NCBI RefSeq assembly: GCF_037652055.1
Contig: NZ_JBBKAH010000006.1
Location: 1 to 64,000 of the forward strand
Direction of reading: 5' to 3'
Origin: Pelagibius sp037652055
GTDB taxonomy: Bacteria; Pseudomonadota; Alphaproteobacteria; Kiloniellales; Kiloniellaceae
DNA: 64,000 nucleotides
Every line of letters starts with the position of its first letter. Position 1 is the stretch's first letter. A model generated the notes under the pieces. The model saw only the letters and a program-made list of their open reading frames with translations. It made no database searches and was not told the origin of the DNA. The translations under genes were made by a program, and so were the position numbers. Positions 34,055 through 42,955 of the stretch are shown one piece after another.

Positions 34055-34630
34055 ATGGAAGACATGGCCAGCATCATCGATTCCCTGCGCAGCGACCATT
34101 CCCGCATGACCAAGCTGCTCGATGCCCTGGAACGCCAGATCGGCACTTTCGAGGAGGGCGGCACGCTGGACTTCGAGATCGTCGACGGCATCCTCCACTA
34201 CTGCCGCAGCTATCCGGATCTGCACCACCATCCCCTCGAGGACCTCGTCTTCGAAAGGCTGAAGCGGCGCGCGCCGCAGGCGGCGGCGGAGGTCGGCAAC
34301 CTGCAGCAGGAGCACGCCAAGCTCGGACAGTTGAGCGCGCGGTTCGCGGCGAGCCTGACCGCCGTGGAGCAGGACATCGCCATGGAGCGGCACGAATTTC
34401 TGGAGCCCGCGCGCGCGTTTCTTTCCGGTTACCGCCGCCACATCATGATGGAGGAAAAGCTGTTCTTCCCGGCGGCCGAGCACAGCCTGACCCCGGAAGA
34501 CTGGCGGGGCATCAAGTCGCAGCTGGAGCCGGTGAGCGATCCGCTGTTCGAGCGGCGCGACGACGAGCGTTTCGACGCCCTCTTTGCCGACATCGTCGAC
34601 TGGGACGGGCACCTACCGGCCGGCGCCTGA
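34055..34630 (+). CDS. Hemerythrin-domain protein
   Basis: The 191-residue four-helix bundle carries metal ligands: His in SDHSRM, the HHHPLEDLVFERL segment (His, Glu), QEHAKL, and RRHIMMEEKLFFP (His, Glu). It resembles the HHE domain of DnrN/YtfE/ScdA without an N-terminal ScdA domain. Such proteins bind O2 or NO at a di-iron site and repair iron-sulfur clusters or sense oxygen. ATG 34055 is taken; ATG 34064 is alternative. An FNR-type site upstream suggests induction at low oxygen. Confidence 0.88.
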   Translation: MEDMASIIDSLRSDHSRMTKLLDALERQIGTFEEGGTLDFEIVDGILHYCRSYPDLHHHPLEDLVFERLKRRAPQAAAEVGNLQQEHAKLGQLSARFAASLTAVEQDIAMERHEFLEPARAFLSGYRRHIMMEEKLFFPAAEHSLTPEDWRGIKSQLEPVSDPLFERRDDERFDALFADIVDWDGHLPAGA

Positions 34631-34751
34631 GGCCTTCCCTGGCGAATTCTGACCGCGCGGTCGTTGGCGCGGCTTTCATGCTTTGTTAGGCTGTCATCGA
34701 CAGGCTGACCCGCAACCTCCCCGCGACCGCCAGTCCAGGAGACCCCCCCGC

Positions 34752-35726
34752 ATGGGACTCGGCACGATAATCCACCTCCTCGTCATGGCCGCCGCCCTGA
34801 CCGGCGCCGCCACCACCCCGGCCTCCGGGGCCGACTCGACGCTGACCATCGGCACCGGCAGCCGCGCCGGCGTCTACTTCCAGGCCGGGCGCGCCATCTG
34901 CCGCCTGGTGGAAACCGCGGCGGAACTGCCGGGCACGGCCTGCCAGGCGCCCGCCACGGCCGGCTCGATCGCCAACCTGCGCGACCTGCGCGCCGGCGAA
35001 CTGCAACTCGCCATCGCCCAATCCGACTGGCAGTACCATGCCGTGAACGGCAGCGACCGCTTCGCCGAGGACACACCCGACAGCGCGCTGCGCGCGCTGT
35101 TCTCCCTGCACGGCGAGGCCTTCACCCTGGTGGCCCGCCGCGATTCCGGCATCGCCCGGCTGCAGGACCTCGCCGGCAAGCGCGTGAACATCGGCAATCC
35201 CGGCTCCGGCCAGCGCGGCACCATGGAAATCGTCATGCGCCAGATGGGCTGGGATCGCCGCAGCTTCAGTCTGGCCGAGGAACTGCCGGCCAGCCAGCAG
35301 TCGCTGGCGCTCTGCCACGACCGCGTGCAGGCGATGATCTACATCGTCGGCTTCCCCAACGACTCGGTCGCTCAGGCGGTACGGCTCTGCGACGCCACCA
35401 TCATCGAGGTCTCCGGCCGCCCGATCGACATCCTCGTCGCCAAGTATCCCTTCTACTCGGCGATGAGGATTCCAGGCGGCCTCTACGCAGGCAATCCGCG
35501 CGACGTGCGCACTTTCGGCGTCACAGCCACCGTGGTCGCCTCGGCGACACTCGATGCCGATATCGTCTACCGCATCACCAAGGCCGTGTTCGACAATCTC
35601 GACAGCTTGCGGGGCGCACACCCGGCGTTCCGCCACCTGGTGCCCGAACACATGATCAGCGACGGCCTTTCCGCGCCGCTGCATGAAGGCGCCCTGCGGT
35701 ACTACAAGGAACGGGGCTGGCTGTAA
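34752..35726 (+). CDS. TAXI-family solute-binding protein
   Basis: A 324-residue periplasmic protein with signal peptide (LLVMAAALTGAATTPASGA). TIGTGSRAGVYFQAGRAICRL and RDLRAGELQLAIAQSDWQYHA are TAXI (TRAP-associated extracytoplasmic immunogenic) hallmarks. TAXI proteins normally feed a fused TRAP permease, but none is next to it, so it is an orphan or serves a permease elsewhere; ligands include glutamate or dicarboxylates. AGGAG precedes ATG 34752. Confidence 0.88.
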   Translation: MGLGTIIHLLVMAAALTGAATTPASGADSTLTIGTGSRAGVYFQAGRAICRLVETAAELPGTACQAPATAGSIANLRDLRAGELQLAIAQSDWQYHAVNGSDRFAEDTPDSALRALFSLHGEAFTLVARRDSGIARLQDLAGKRVNIGNPGSGQRGTMEIVMRQMGWDRRSFSLAEELPASQQSLALCHDRVQAMIYIVGFPNDSVAQAVRLCDATIIEVSGRPIDILVAKYPFYSAMRIPGGLYAGNPRDVRTFGVTATVVASATLDADIVYRITKAVFDNLDSLRGAHPAFRHLVPEHMISDGLSAPLHEGALRYYKERGWL

Positions 35727-35790
35727 GGCGCCGTCCGCCGTATGATCCGGTCACCAGCGTAGGACCAGCGGCCAAAGGGCGAAAACAGCG

Positions 35791-36606
35791 ATGAGCGAGA
35801 ACGACAGCGCACAGAACATGGCGGTGTTCTGCGATTTCGAGAATGTGGCCCTGGGCGTGAAGGACGCCAAGTACGCCGCCTTCGACATCGGCCGCGTGCT
35901 GGAGCGCCTGCTGCTCAAGGGTGACATCGTCGTGAAGAAGGCCTACTGCGACTGGGCGCGCTACAAAGAGTTCAAGGCGCCGATGCACGAGGCGGCCTTC
36001 GAGCTGATCGAGATTCCGCACCTGCGCCAGTCCGGCAAGAACTCCGCCGACATCCGCCTGGTCGTCGACGCCCTCGACCTCTGCTACACCAAGCCGCACA
36101 TCGACAGCTTCGTCATCATCAGCGGCGACTCAGACTTCTCGCCGCTGGTCAGCAAGCTGCGCGAGAACAACAAGACCGTCATCGGCGTCGGCGTGAAGAA
36201 CTCGACGTCGGAGCTGCTGACCGCGAACTGCCATGAGTTCATCTACTACGACGACCTGATCCGTGAATCGGTCACGCAGCAGAAGGCCAAGCGCAAGCGC
36301 AGCGCCGCCAAGAAGACCGCCGTCCCGAAGCCGAACAGCGAGGAGGCACTGAAGCAGGAAGCCTTCGACCTAGTGACCGAGGTGATCGAGGACCTGATGC
36401 AGGAGCGCGGTGCGCAGGAGAAAGTCTGGGGATCGATGGTCAAGCAGACCCTGAAGCGCCGCAAGCCCGGTTTCAACGAGAGCTATCACGGCTTCCGCGG
36501 CTTCGGCGAACTGCTGGAAGAGGCCGAGAAGCGCAAGCTGCTGAAGCTGGAACTCGACGAGAAGTCCGGCGGCTACATCGTCAAGCGCCTGCTGCGCGAG
36601 GACTGA
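35791..36606 (+). CDS. NYN-domain RNase-like protein with C-terminal OST-HTH (LOTUS) domain
   Basis: Residues 8-155 form a NYN/PIN-like domain of the LabA/DUF88 group with the acidic site residues in VFCDFENVA, SADIRLVVDAL and IISGDSDFSPLV. A basic linker (KAKRKRSAAKKT) follows, then an OST-HTH/LOTUS domain (about 195-271) with GSMVKQTLKRRKPGFNESYH and FGELLEEAEKR. The pair suggests an RNA-degrading enzyme guided by an RNA- or G-quadruplex-binding LOTUS domain. Function is inferred from domains. Confidence 0.9.
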   Translation: MSENDSAQNMAVFCDFENVALGVKDAKYAAFDIGRVLERLLLKGDIVVKKAYCDWARYKEFKAPMHEAAFELIEIPHLRQSGKNSADIRLVVDALDLCYTKPHIDSFVIISGDSDFSPLVSKLRENNKTVIGVGVKNSTSELLTANCHEFIYYDDLIRESVTQQKAKRKRSAAKKTAVPKPNSEEALKQEAFDLVTEVIEDLMQERGAQEKVWGSMVKQTLKRRKPGFNESYHGFRGFGELLEEAEKRKLLKLELDEKSGGYIVKRLLRED

Positions 36607-36610
36607 GGCC

Positions 36611-37270
36611 TCAGCGGGCGACCACCACCTCGCTCACGATCGCGATGAAGTGGCAGACGGCTGCGACCAGCACGAAGGCGTGCCAGATCGCGTTGTGGTA
36701 GGGCAGCCGGGCCCACAGGTGAAACACCACGCCGAGGCTGTAGAGCAGGCCGCCCGCCAGCAGCAGGGCCAGGCCCGCCGCCGACAGCGCGCCGAGCAGC
36801 GGGTCCAGCACAACGACGATGCTCCAGCCGAGCAGCAGATAGGCGGCGACCGACAGGCGCTCAAAGCGCCAGGGCCAGATCAGCTTCAGCGCCACGCCGG
36901 CGAGCGCGACCGACCACACAAAGCCGAGCAGGGCAAGCCCCCGGGCGCCGCCGACGGCGACCAGCATGAAGGGGGTATAGGTGCCGGCGATCATCACGAA
37001 GATGGCGGCGTGGTCGAGCCTGCGGAACAGCGGCTTCCAACCGGAATGGTCGACGAGGTTGTAGAGCGCCGAGCAGGTGAGCATGGCCAGGAGGCCGGCG
37101 CCGTAGAGGCCCACCGCCAGCCCCAGCAGGGCGTCGTGATGGGGCCATACCAGAATCGCGAGCGAGATGCAGGCGGCGAGGCCGAAAACCAAGCCGAGGC
37201 CGTGCACCACGGCATCGGCGATACGCTCAGCGCGGCTGTACTGCGGATGGACGGGACAGGTCTCGGTCAT
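36611..37270 (-). CDS. Hemolysin III / YqfA-family (PAQR-like) membrane protein
   Basis: The 219-residue protein has seven membrane helices. YSRAERIADAVVHGLGLVFG at the N-terminus and HHDALLG, VDHSGWKPLFRRLDHAAIFVMIAGTYTPF, and the last-helix His in FVLVAAVCHFIAIV are conserved in PAQR/HlyIII proteins, where they bind zinc and suggest lipid amidohydrolase chemistry. Despite the name, no lytic role is implied. It ends four bases after the convergent NYN gene. Confidence 0.9.
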   Translation of the reverse strand: MTETCPVHPQYSRAERIADAVVHGLGLVFGLAACISLAILVWPHHDALLGLAVGLYGAGLLAMLTCSALYNLVDHSGWKPLFRRLDHAAIFVMIAGTYTPFMLVAVGGARGLALLGFVWSVALAGVALKLIWPWRFERLSVAAYLLLGWSIVVVLDPLLGALSAAGLALLLAGGLLYSLGVVFHLWARLPYHNAIWHAFVLVAAVCHFIAIVSEVVVAR

Positions 37271-37308
37271 CGCCTCGCTTCGGGCCCATCGGTTCTCCGC
37301 CCGACAGG

Positions 37309-38445
37309 CTAACGCCCGGCCCCCTCAAGGTCGATCTTCAGGCTGAACAGCTCCAGCATGTCCTTCAGCGCGACGATACCGACCAGGCGATCGCCGACGG
37401 CGACGATGAGGCGGCTGTTGCCCGTGCGGTTCATCAGCGCCATGGCTTCGATCGCATCCATGCCGGGATCGACGGTGTTGTCTTCCGTACAGGCGACCAT
37501 CAGATCCCGCACCGCCAAGTAGGGCCACTTTTCGCGCGGTTCGGTCTTCAACTGCCTGGTCGCGATGCAGCCGACGAGGCGCCCGTCGGTGACCACCGGG
37601 AAGAGATCGTAGTGGTACGTGTAGACATAGTCCTCGACGAAGCGGCTGAGCGGGAGGTCCTGCGGCACGGCGACCGTCTCGTGAGTCATGAAACGGCGCA
37701 CCGGCTCGCCCTCGAAGATATCTCGGCTCAGCATCTGCTGATAGGCGTTGGCCGCGGCACCGCGCACGAAGAGACCGATGAGGAACCACCACATCCCGCC
37801 GATAAAGTTGCCGGAGATCACACTGAGCACGCCCAGCGCCATCAGCCCCATGCCGAACAGCTTGCCGGCGTTGGACGCCACGCGGGTCGCCTGCTTCAGA
37901 TCGCCCCGCCAGTACCACAGCGCTGCGCGCAGCACGCGGCCGCCGTCCATCGGAAAGGCGGGGATCAGGTTGAAACCGCCGAGCAGCAGGTTGATGAAGG
38001 CGAGGTATTTCAGGACACCGGTCAGCGGCACCGGCAGGCCCGCCGCTTCGGCGAGCACGCCGAGCAGAAAGAAGGCGGCGGCAAGGAAGAAGCTCGCCAA
38101 GGGGCCGGCGATTGCCATCCAGAACTCAACCTTGGCGCTCCTCGGCTCCTCGGTCATCTCGGCGACGCCGCCGAAGATGAAGAGGGTGATGCCCTTGATC
38201 GGCAAGCCGTAATGCCGCGCGACCACGGAGTGCGAGAGCTCGTGGAAAAGCAGCGAGAAGACCAGACCCAGCATACCGGTCAGGCCCATCCACCAGTAGG
38301 TGGCCTGCGAGAGCCCCTCGTACCATAGCGGAAAAGCACCGGCGGCCAGCGACCAGGTGACCAGCACCGCGAGCAAGAGCCAGGAAACGTCGACCCGGAC
38401 CTTGAAACCGAGCAGTTCGAAGAGCGTAATGCCGCGTCCGTTCAT
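37309..38445 (-). CDS. Site-2-type metalloprotease (M50) with C-terminal CBS pair
   Basis: The 378-residue protein has a membrane-embedded protease: zinc motif HELSH (68-72), NLIPAFPMDGGRVLRA (third ligand Asp about 166), and a C-terminal half with two CBS domains (MTHETVAVPQDLPLSRFVED, and LVACTEDNTVDPGMDAIEAM) that can bind adenine nucleotides. It resembles SpoIVFB/Rv2625c-type proteins. The start codon has no own ribosome site; a nine-codon reading frame ends in an ATGA overlap with it. Substrate unknown. Confidence 0.9.
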   Translation of the reverse strand: MNGRGITLFELLGFKVRVDVSWLLLAVLVTWSLAAGAFPLWYEGLSQATYWWMGLTGMLGLVFSLLFHELSHSVVARHYGLPIKGITLFIFGGVAEMTEEPRSAKVEFWMAIAGPLASFFLAAAFFLLGVLAEAAGLPVPLTGVLKYLAFINLLLGGFNLIPAFPMDGGRVLRAALWYWRGDLKQATRVASNAGKLFGMGLMALGVLSVISGNFIGGMWWFLIGLFVRGAAANAYQQMLSRDIFEGEPVRRFMTHETVAVPQDLPLSRFVEDYVYTYHYDLFPVVTDGRLVGCIATRQLKTEPREKWPYLAVRDLMVACTEDNTVDPGMDAIEAMALMNRTGNSRLIVAVGDRLVGIVALKDMLELFSLKIDLEGAGR

Positions 38446-38471
38446 GTTCCGGCCATGAGGTTCGGTTGCAT
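38442..38471 (-). CDS. Nine-codon leader ORF coupled to the M50 protease
   Basis: ATG at 38471 with AGGAAGGACAG directly upstream gives MQPNLMAGT and a TGA at 38442-38444 that overlaps the ATG of the M50 gene (ATGA). The strong ribosome site belongs to this leader, not to the protease gene. Likely role: delivers ribosomes by termination-reinitiation. Inferred. Confidence 0.45.
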   Translation of the reverse strand: MQPNLMAGT

Positions 38472-38597
38472 CTGTCCTTCCTGAATGTATCGCCTGAATA
38501 TAAGGAATACCTGATGATTTCCAACCGGCCCCTTCGCGTGGCGCGCCCGGTCGGGTAGGATACCTGGATTGACCGGCGGATACCTTGGGGAGCGGCC

Positions 38598-40283
38598 ATG
38601 CGAAAACTCATCCTGGCGACCGTCCTGGCCGTTTGTGCCGGGATCTCCCCCGCCGTCAGCGCCCTGGGCGCCGAGGAGCTGCGCATCGGCCTGTCGCAAT
38701 ACCCGACCACGCTGCACCCCAGCATGGACCCCTCGATCGCCAAGTCCTACGTGAATTCCATGACGCGGCGCCCCCTCACGGTCTACGACCAGCAGTGGGA
38801 GCTGATCTGCATGCTGTGCACCGAGCTGCCGTCGCTGGAGGCCGGCAGCGCCGAGGTCGTGCCGCTGCCGGAAGGCGTCGAGGGTGCCGGCGACGGCCGC
38901 GGCATCGCCCTCACCTATTCCATCCAGCCGGGCGCCACCTGGGGCGACGGGACGCCGGTCAGCACCAGGGACGTCATGTTCACCTGGAAGGCGGGGCGCC
39001 ACCCGACGGCCGGCGTCGGCAACCTGGAGGCCTACAAGCGCACCTATCGGATCGACGTCGTCGACGACAAGACCTTCGTGCTCTACAGCGACCGCGTCTC
39101 CTTCGAGTACGCCGCGATCAACGATTTCCGCCTGCTGCCGGCGCACATCGAGGAGCCGATCTTCGACGCCGCGCCGGACGACTACCGCAACCGCACCACC
39201 TACGATACCGATCCGACCAACCCCGGCCTGTTCTACGGGCCCTATCGTCTCACCGAGGTAGTGCCCGGCTCGCGCCTGGTGCTGGAGCGCAATCCGACCT
39301 GGTGGGGCAAGCAGCCGGCTTTCGACCGCATCACCCTCTTGACCGTGGAGACGACCACGGCGCTGGAAGCCAACCTGCTGTCCAACAACGTCGACATGAT
39401 CGCCGGCGAGCTCGGCCTCACCCTGGACCAGGCGCTCGCCTTCGAGAAGCGCTACGGCGACCGCTACGACGTCGTCTACAAGCCGAGCCTGCTGTACGAA
39501 CATATTGACCTGATGCTCGACAACCCGATCCTGCAAGACAAGCGCGTGCGCCAGGCGCTGGTCTACGCGATCGACCGCGAGGCGATCAACCAGCGGCTCT
39601 TCGACGGCAAGCAGCCGGTCGCCCACTCCGACGTCTCGCCGCTGGACTGGGTCTACAACGAGGACGTCAAGAAGTACCCTTACGACCCGGCGCAGGCGGC
39701 GGCCCTGCTGGACGCGGCGGGCTGGAACCAGCTGCGCAACGGGATCCGCCACAACGCCGCGGGCGAACCCCTGCAGCTGGAGTTCATGACCACCGCCGGC
39801 AGCCGGATCCGCGAGCTGGTGCAGCAGGTGCTGCAAAGCCAGTGGAAGCAGGTCGGCATCGACATCAAGGTGCGTAACGAGCCGCCGCGCGTGTTCTTCG
39901 GCCAGACGCTGCACGAACGCCGCTTCACCGGGCTCGCCATGTTCGGCTGGGGCAAGGGCCCGGAGCATGTCCCGCTGACCACGCTGAAGTCCGACCAGAT
40001 TCCCGCCGCGGAGAACGGCTGGTCCGGGCAGAACTACACCGGCTTCCAGAATGCCGAGATGGATGCGCTGATCGAGGCGATCGGCCTCGAGCTCGATCGT
40101 CCGAAGCGCAAGGCCCTGTGGGACCGCCTGCAGCAGATCTATGCGGAGGAAGTGCCGGTGATCGGGCTGTACTGGCGCGCCAACCCCTACATCCTGCCGA
40201 AGTGGCTCAAGGGCGTGCGGCCCACCGGGCAGATGGCCACCTCGTCCCTCTGGGTCGAGGAATGGACCGTCGAAGGGCGCTGA
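38598..40283 (+). CDS. Peptide/nickel-type ABC transporter, substrate-binding protein (SBP_bac_5)
   Basis: A 561-residue periplasmic protein with a signal peptide (LILATVLAVCAGISPAVSALGA). Typical family 5 segments are present: LTYSIQPGATWGDGTPVSTRDVMFTWKA, YGPYRLTEVVPGSRLVLERN, DKRVRQALVYAIDREAINQRLFDGKQ. Two permease genes follow; GGGG lies upstream of the ATG. Ligand cannot be told; peptides, agropine-like opines and nickel are all known for this fold. Confidence 0.92.
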   Translation: MRKLILATVLAVCAGISPAVSALGAEELRIGLSQYPTTLHPSMDPSIAKSYVNSMTRRPLTVYDQQWELICMLCTELPSLEAGSAEVVPLPEGVEGAGDGRGIALTYSIQPGATWGDGTPVSTRDVMFTWKAGRHPTAGVGNLEAYKRTYRIDVVDDKTFVLYSDRVSFEYAAINDFRLLPAHIEEPIFDAAPDDYRNRTTYDTDPTNPGLFYGPYRLTEVVPGSRLVLERNPTWWGKQPAFDRITLLTVETTTALEANLLSNNVDMIAGELGLTLDQALAFEKRYGDRYDVVYKPSLLYEHIDLMLDNPILQDKRVRQALVYAIDREAINQRLFDGKQPVAHSDVSPLDWVYNEDVKKYPYDPAQAAALLDAAGWNQLRNGIRHNAAGEPLQLEFMTTAGSRIRELVQQVLQSQWKQVGIDIKVRNEPPRVFFGQTLHERRFTGLAMFGWGKGPEHVPLTTLKSDQIPAAENGWSGQNYTGFQNAEMDALIEAIGLELDRPKRKALWDRLQQIYAEEVPVIGLYWRANPYILPKWLKGVRPTGQMATSSLWVEEWTVEGR

Positions 40284-40291
40284 CGCGGACG

Positions 40292-41239
40292 ATGCTGTCC
40301 TACCTCTCCCGGCGGCTCATCGAGTCCTTCCTGGTGCTCGCCATCATGTCGCTGCTGATCTACGCCCTCATCGGCCTGATGCCGGGCGACCCCATCGACA
40401 TCATGATCTTCTCAAATCCGGAGATGACCACCGCCGATGCCGAGCGGCTGCGTGCGATCTACGGCCTCGACCAGCCGCTGCTCTCACGCTACCTCGCCTG
40501 GCTGGGCGACGCGCTGACTGGCGATTTCGGCTACTCGCGACTCTACAACCAGCCGACCCTCGACATCCTGCTGCCGCGCCTCGGCAACACCGTGGTGCTG
40601 ATGGGCATCAGTTTCATTCTTGCCTTGGCGATCGCGCTCCCTGCCGGGATCTATGCAGCGACGCGACCGCAGAGCCCGGTCGATCACGCGATCAACCTGA
40701 TCGCCTTCGCCGGTATTTCGGTGCCGCCGTTCTGGCTCGCCATCCTCCTGATCATCCTCTTCGCTGTGACGCTCGGCTGGCTGCCCGCCGGCGGCATGGG
40801 CGATGGGCGCGACTTCTGGGCCGACCAGCGCCACTTGGTGCTGCCGGTGCTGGCGCTGACCATCGCCACCGTGGGCGGCATCATCCGCTTCATGCGCGCC
40901 GCCGCCATCGAAACGCTGCGCCAGGACTACGTGCGCACGGCCCTGGCCAAGGGCCTCTCCGGCCGCCAGGTCATCGTCGGCCACGTGCTGCGCAACGCCA
41001 TGCTCCCGGTGGTCACCATCCTGGCGCTGCAGATGGGCAACCTCTTCTCCGGCGCCCTCATCACCGAGCAGATCTTCGCCTACCTCGGCATGGGCAAGAC
41101 GATCTACGACGCCGTGATCGGCAACGACTACAACGTCGCCTTGGCCGGCCTGCTGCTGGCAACGCTGACCACGCTGCTGGCGAACCTGCTGGCCGACCTC
41201 GCCTACAGCTGGCTCGACCCCCGGATAAGCTACCAATGA
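40292..41239 (+). CDS. ABC transporter permease, DppB-like
   Basis: The 315-residue membrane protein begins SYLSRRLIESFLVLAIMSLLIY and has the LMPGDPIDI motif and the EAA loop (YVRTALAKGLSGRQVIVGHVLRNAMLPV) of binding-protein-dependent permeases. Six membrane helices. It starts eight bases after the binding-protein gene. A longer frame exists upstream but overlaps that gene. Confidence 0.93.
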   Translation: MLSYLSRRLIESFLVLAIMSLLIYALIGLMPGDPIDIMIFSNPEMTTADAERLRAIYGLDQPLLSRYLAWLGDALTGDFGYSRLYNQPTLDILLPRLGNTVVLMGISFILALAIALPAGIYAATRPQSPVDHAINLIAFAGISVPPFWLAILLIILFAVTLGWLPAGGMGDGRDFWADQRHLVLPVLALTIATVGGIIRFMRAAAIETLRQDYVRTALAKGLSGRQVIVGHVLRNAMLPVVTILALQMGNLFSGALITEQIFAYLGMGKTIYDAVIGNDYNVALAGLLLATLTTLLANLLADLAYSWLDPRISYQ

Positions 41240-42198
41240 CGCAGCCCGCACCAGACGGGCTGCTCGCCGCCGAAGCTGCCCACGCCCACGGCGCCGCGCA
41301 AAGCGTGCGGCAGATCTTCTGGCGCCGTTTCGTCCGCCACCGCCTCGCCTTCGGCAGCCTGGTGTTCCTGGTTCTGCTCGCGCTGGCTTCTGCTGCGGCG
41401 CCCCTGGTGGAAGCGGCCCTGGACGTCGACGGCAACCTGGTCGACCTCTTCAACGCCAAGCAGCCGCCCTCGGCCAGCCACCCGTTGGGCACCGACGATC
41501 TGGGCCGCGACGTCCTGGTCCGCCTGCTCTATGGCGGCCAGGTCTCGCTGGCGGTGGGCCTTGCGGCGGCACTCTGCGCTGCCATCATCGGCACGCTGCT
41601 GGGGCTCTTGGCCGGCTACTACGGCGGACGGCTGGACGGCTTGCTGATGCGCTTTACCGACGGCGTGATCGCGATGCCGATCCTGCCGCTGCTGATCATC
41701 CTCGCCGCCATCGACCTCAACAAGGTCGGCCTGCCCCAGGCACTGATCACATCGGAAAGCGCCAGCCTCTACCGCATCGTCTTCCTGGTCGCCCTGTTCG
41801 GCTGGACCACCGTCGCCCGCTTGGTGCGAGGCGCCACCCTCTCCATGAAGACGCGCGAATTCGTGCGCGCCGCCGAGGCGCTGGGCGCTTCGGCGCCGCG
41901 CATCATGCTGGTGCACATCCTGCCCAACGTGGTGTCGCCGATCATCGTCGCCACCACGCTTTCGATCGGCGGCATCGTGCTGCTGGAATCGGTGCTGAGC
42001 TTTCTCGGTCTCGGCATCCAGCCGCCGCTGCCCTCCTGGGGCAACATGCTGACCTCGGCACAGGAGCTGATCTGGGACGCACCGGCGCTGGCGATCTACC
42101 CGGGCCTGCTGATCTTCGCGACGGTGATCGCGTTCAACTTCCTTGGCGACGGTCTGCAGGACGCGCTGGATCCGCGCGCCCTGCAGGGCGAGGAGTAA
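41236..42198 (+). CDS. ABC transporter permease, DppC-like
   Basis: The 320-residue partner permease overlaps the previous gene by ATGA. N-terminal RRFVRHRLAFGSLVFLVLLALASAAAPLVE and EAA loop TREFVRAAEALGASAPRIMLVHILPNVVSPI are typical. HPLGTDDLGRDVLVRLLYGG is the DppC signature. No ATPase gene follows; the next gene is on the opposite strand, so this importer must borrow ATPases. Confidence 0.93.
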   Translation: MTQPAPDGLLAAEAAHAHGAAQSVRQIFWRRFVRHRLAFGSLVFLVLLALASAAAPLVEAALDVDGNLVDLFNAKQPPSASHPLGTDDLGRDVLVRLLYGGQVSLAVGLAAALCAAIIGTLLGLLAGYYGGRLDGLLMRFTDGVIAMPILPLLIILAAIDLNKVGLPQALITSESASLYRIVFLVALFGWTTVARLVRGATLSMKTREFVRAAEALGASAPRIMLVHILPNVVSPIIVATTLSIGGIVLLESVLSFLGLGIQPPLPSWGNMLTSAQELIWDAPALAIYPGLLIFATVIAFNFLGDGLQDALDPRALQGEE

Positions 42199-42221
42199 AG
42201 ACCGGCCTGTCTGCGATGACG

Positions 42222-42803
42222 CTAGTTGTTCGGAACGGAGTCCGGCGGCGGCCCGGCTTCCGGAATGGGTTCGGGCAGCTCGCTGGGAGGCGGCGTCACG
42301 TCCGGATCCGGCAGCGGCGCGGGCTCCGACGGCTCGGTCGAGTCGAGCGCGGGCTCTTCCGCAGGCGCGGGTTCCGGCTGCGGGGCGGCAACGGTCACCG
42401 TCGCCTGATCGGTGCCGTAGAAGATCATCGCGACGTCACCTTCAAAGGCCTCCGGCGCACGGTAGCCGACGGCACGTACAGGCACCGTGCCGCCGCACAG
42501 CAAGGCGACGCTCTGGCCGATGCCGGCATCGTAGACCTCGCCGACGCTGGGGCCTTGCGAGCCCTCACCGCTGAACATCTCGCCCAGGGCCGTCTCGAAG
42601 CTCGGCGGCTCCATGCCGCAGCGCTGGGAGCGCACGCCGTAGACGACGACATCCTCGCCGGGCTCGACGGTGAAGCTGCCGCCGAGCGGGATGCGGGGCG
42701 GGCCCGACTCGTAGAAGCCGCGCGGGCCGCCGCCGCAGCCGGCGGTCGCCAGCATCACAACCGCAATGGCGAACGCCGACGCGCCCTTCTGATAGCCCCT
42801 CAT
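42222..42803 (-). CDS. Lipoprotein with Pro/Glu-rich tail, unknown function
   Basis: A 193-residue protein with lipobox LATAGC. The middle (about 30-130) appears folded (LGGSFTVEPGEDVVVYGVRS, DAGIGQSVALLCGGTVPVRA) and has a Cys pair; the C-terminal 60 residues are a Pro/Glu-rich extended tail (EPAPAEEPALDSTEPSEPAP), suited to span the periplasm or contact peptidoglycan. GAGGGGG precedes the ATG. No family assigned. Confidence 0.75.
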   Translation of the reverse strand: MRGYQKGASAFAIAVVMLATAGCGGGPRGFYESGPPRIPLGGSFTVEPGEDVVVYGVRSQRCGMEPPSFETALGEMFSGEGSQGPSVGEVYDAGIGQSVALLCGGTVPVRAVGYRAPEAFEGDVAMIFYGTDQATVTVAAPQPEPAPAEEPALDSTEPSEPAPLPDPDVTPPPSELPEPIPEAGPPPDSVPNN

Positions 42804-42955
42804 CGTACCCCCTCATACCTGACGACCGAGCTCCGGCCCTGCATCCGGGGATGCGGGGCGGATTCCTGCGCGGCGAAGGTACTAAGACCGGCTATCCCCC
42901 GTCAAACCGCAAAGGCAGCCAATCGGCAAAGGCAGGCGGGTCCGCAGTCGCCGGT

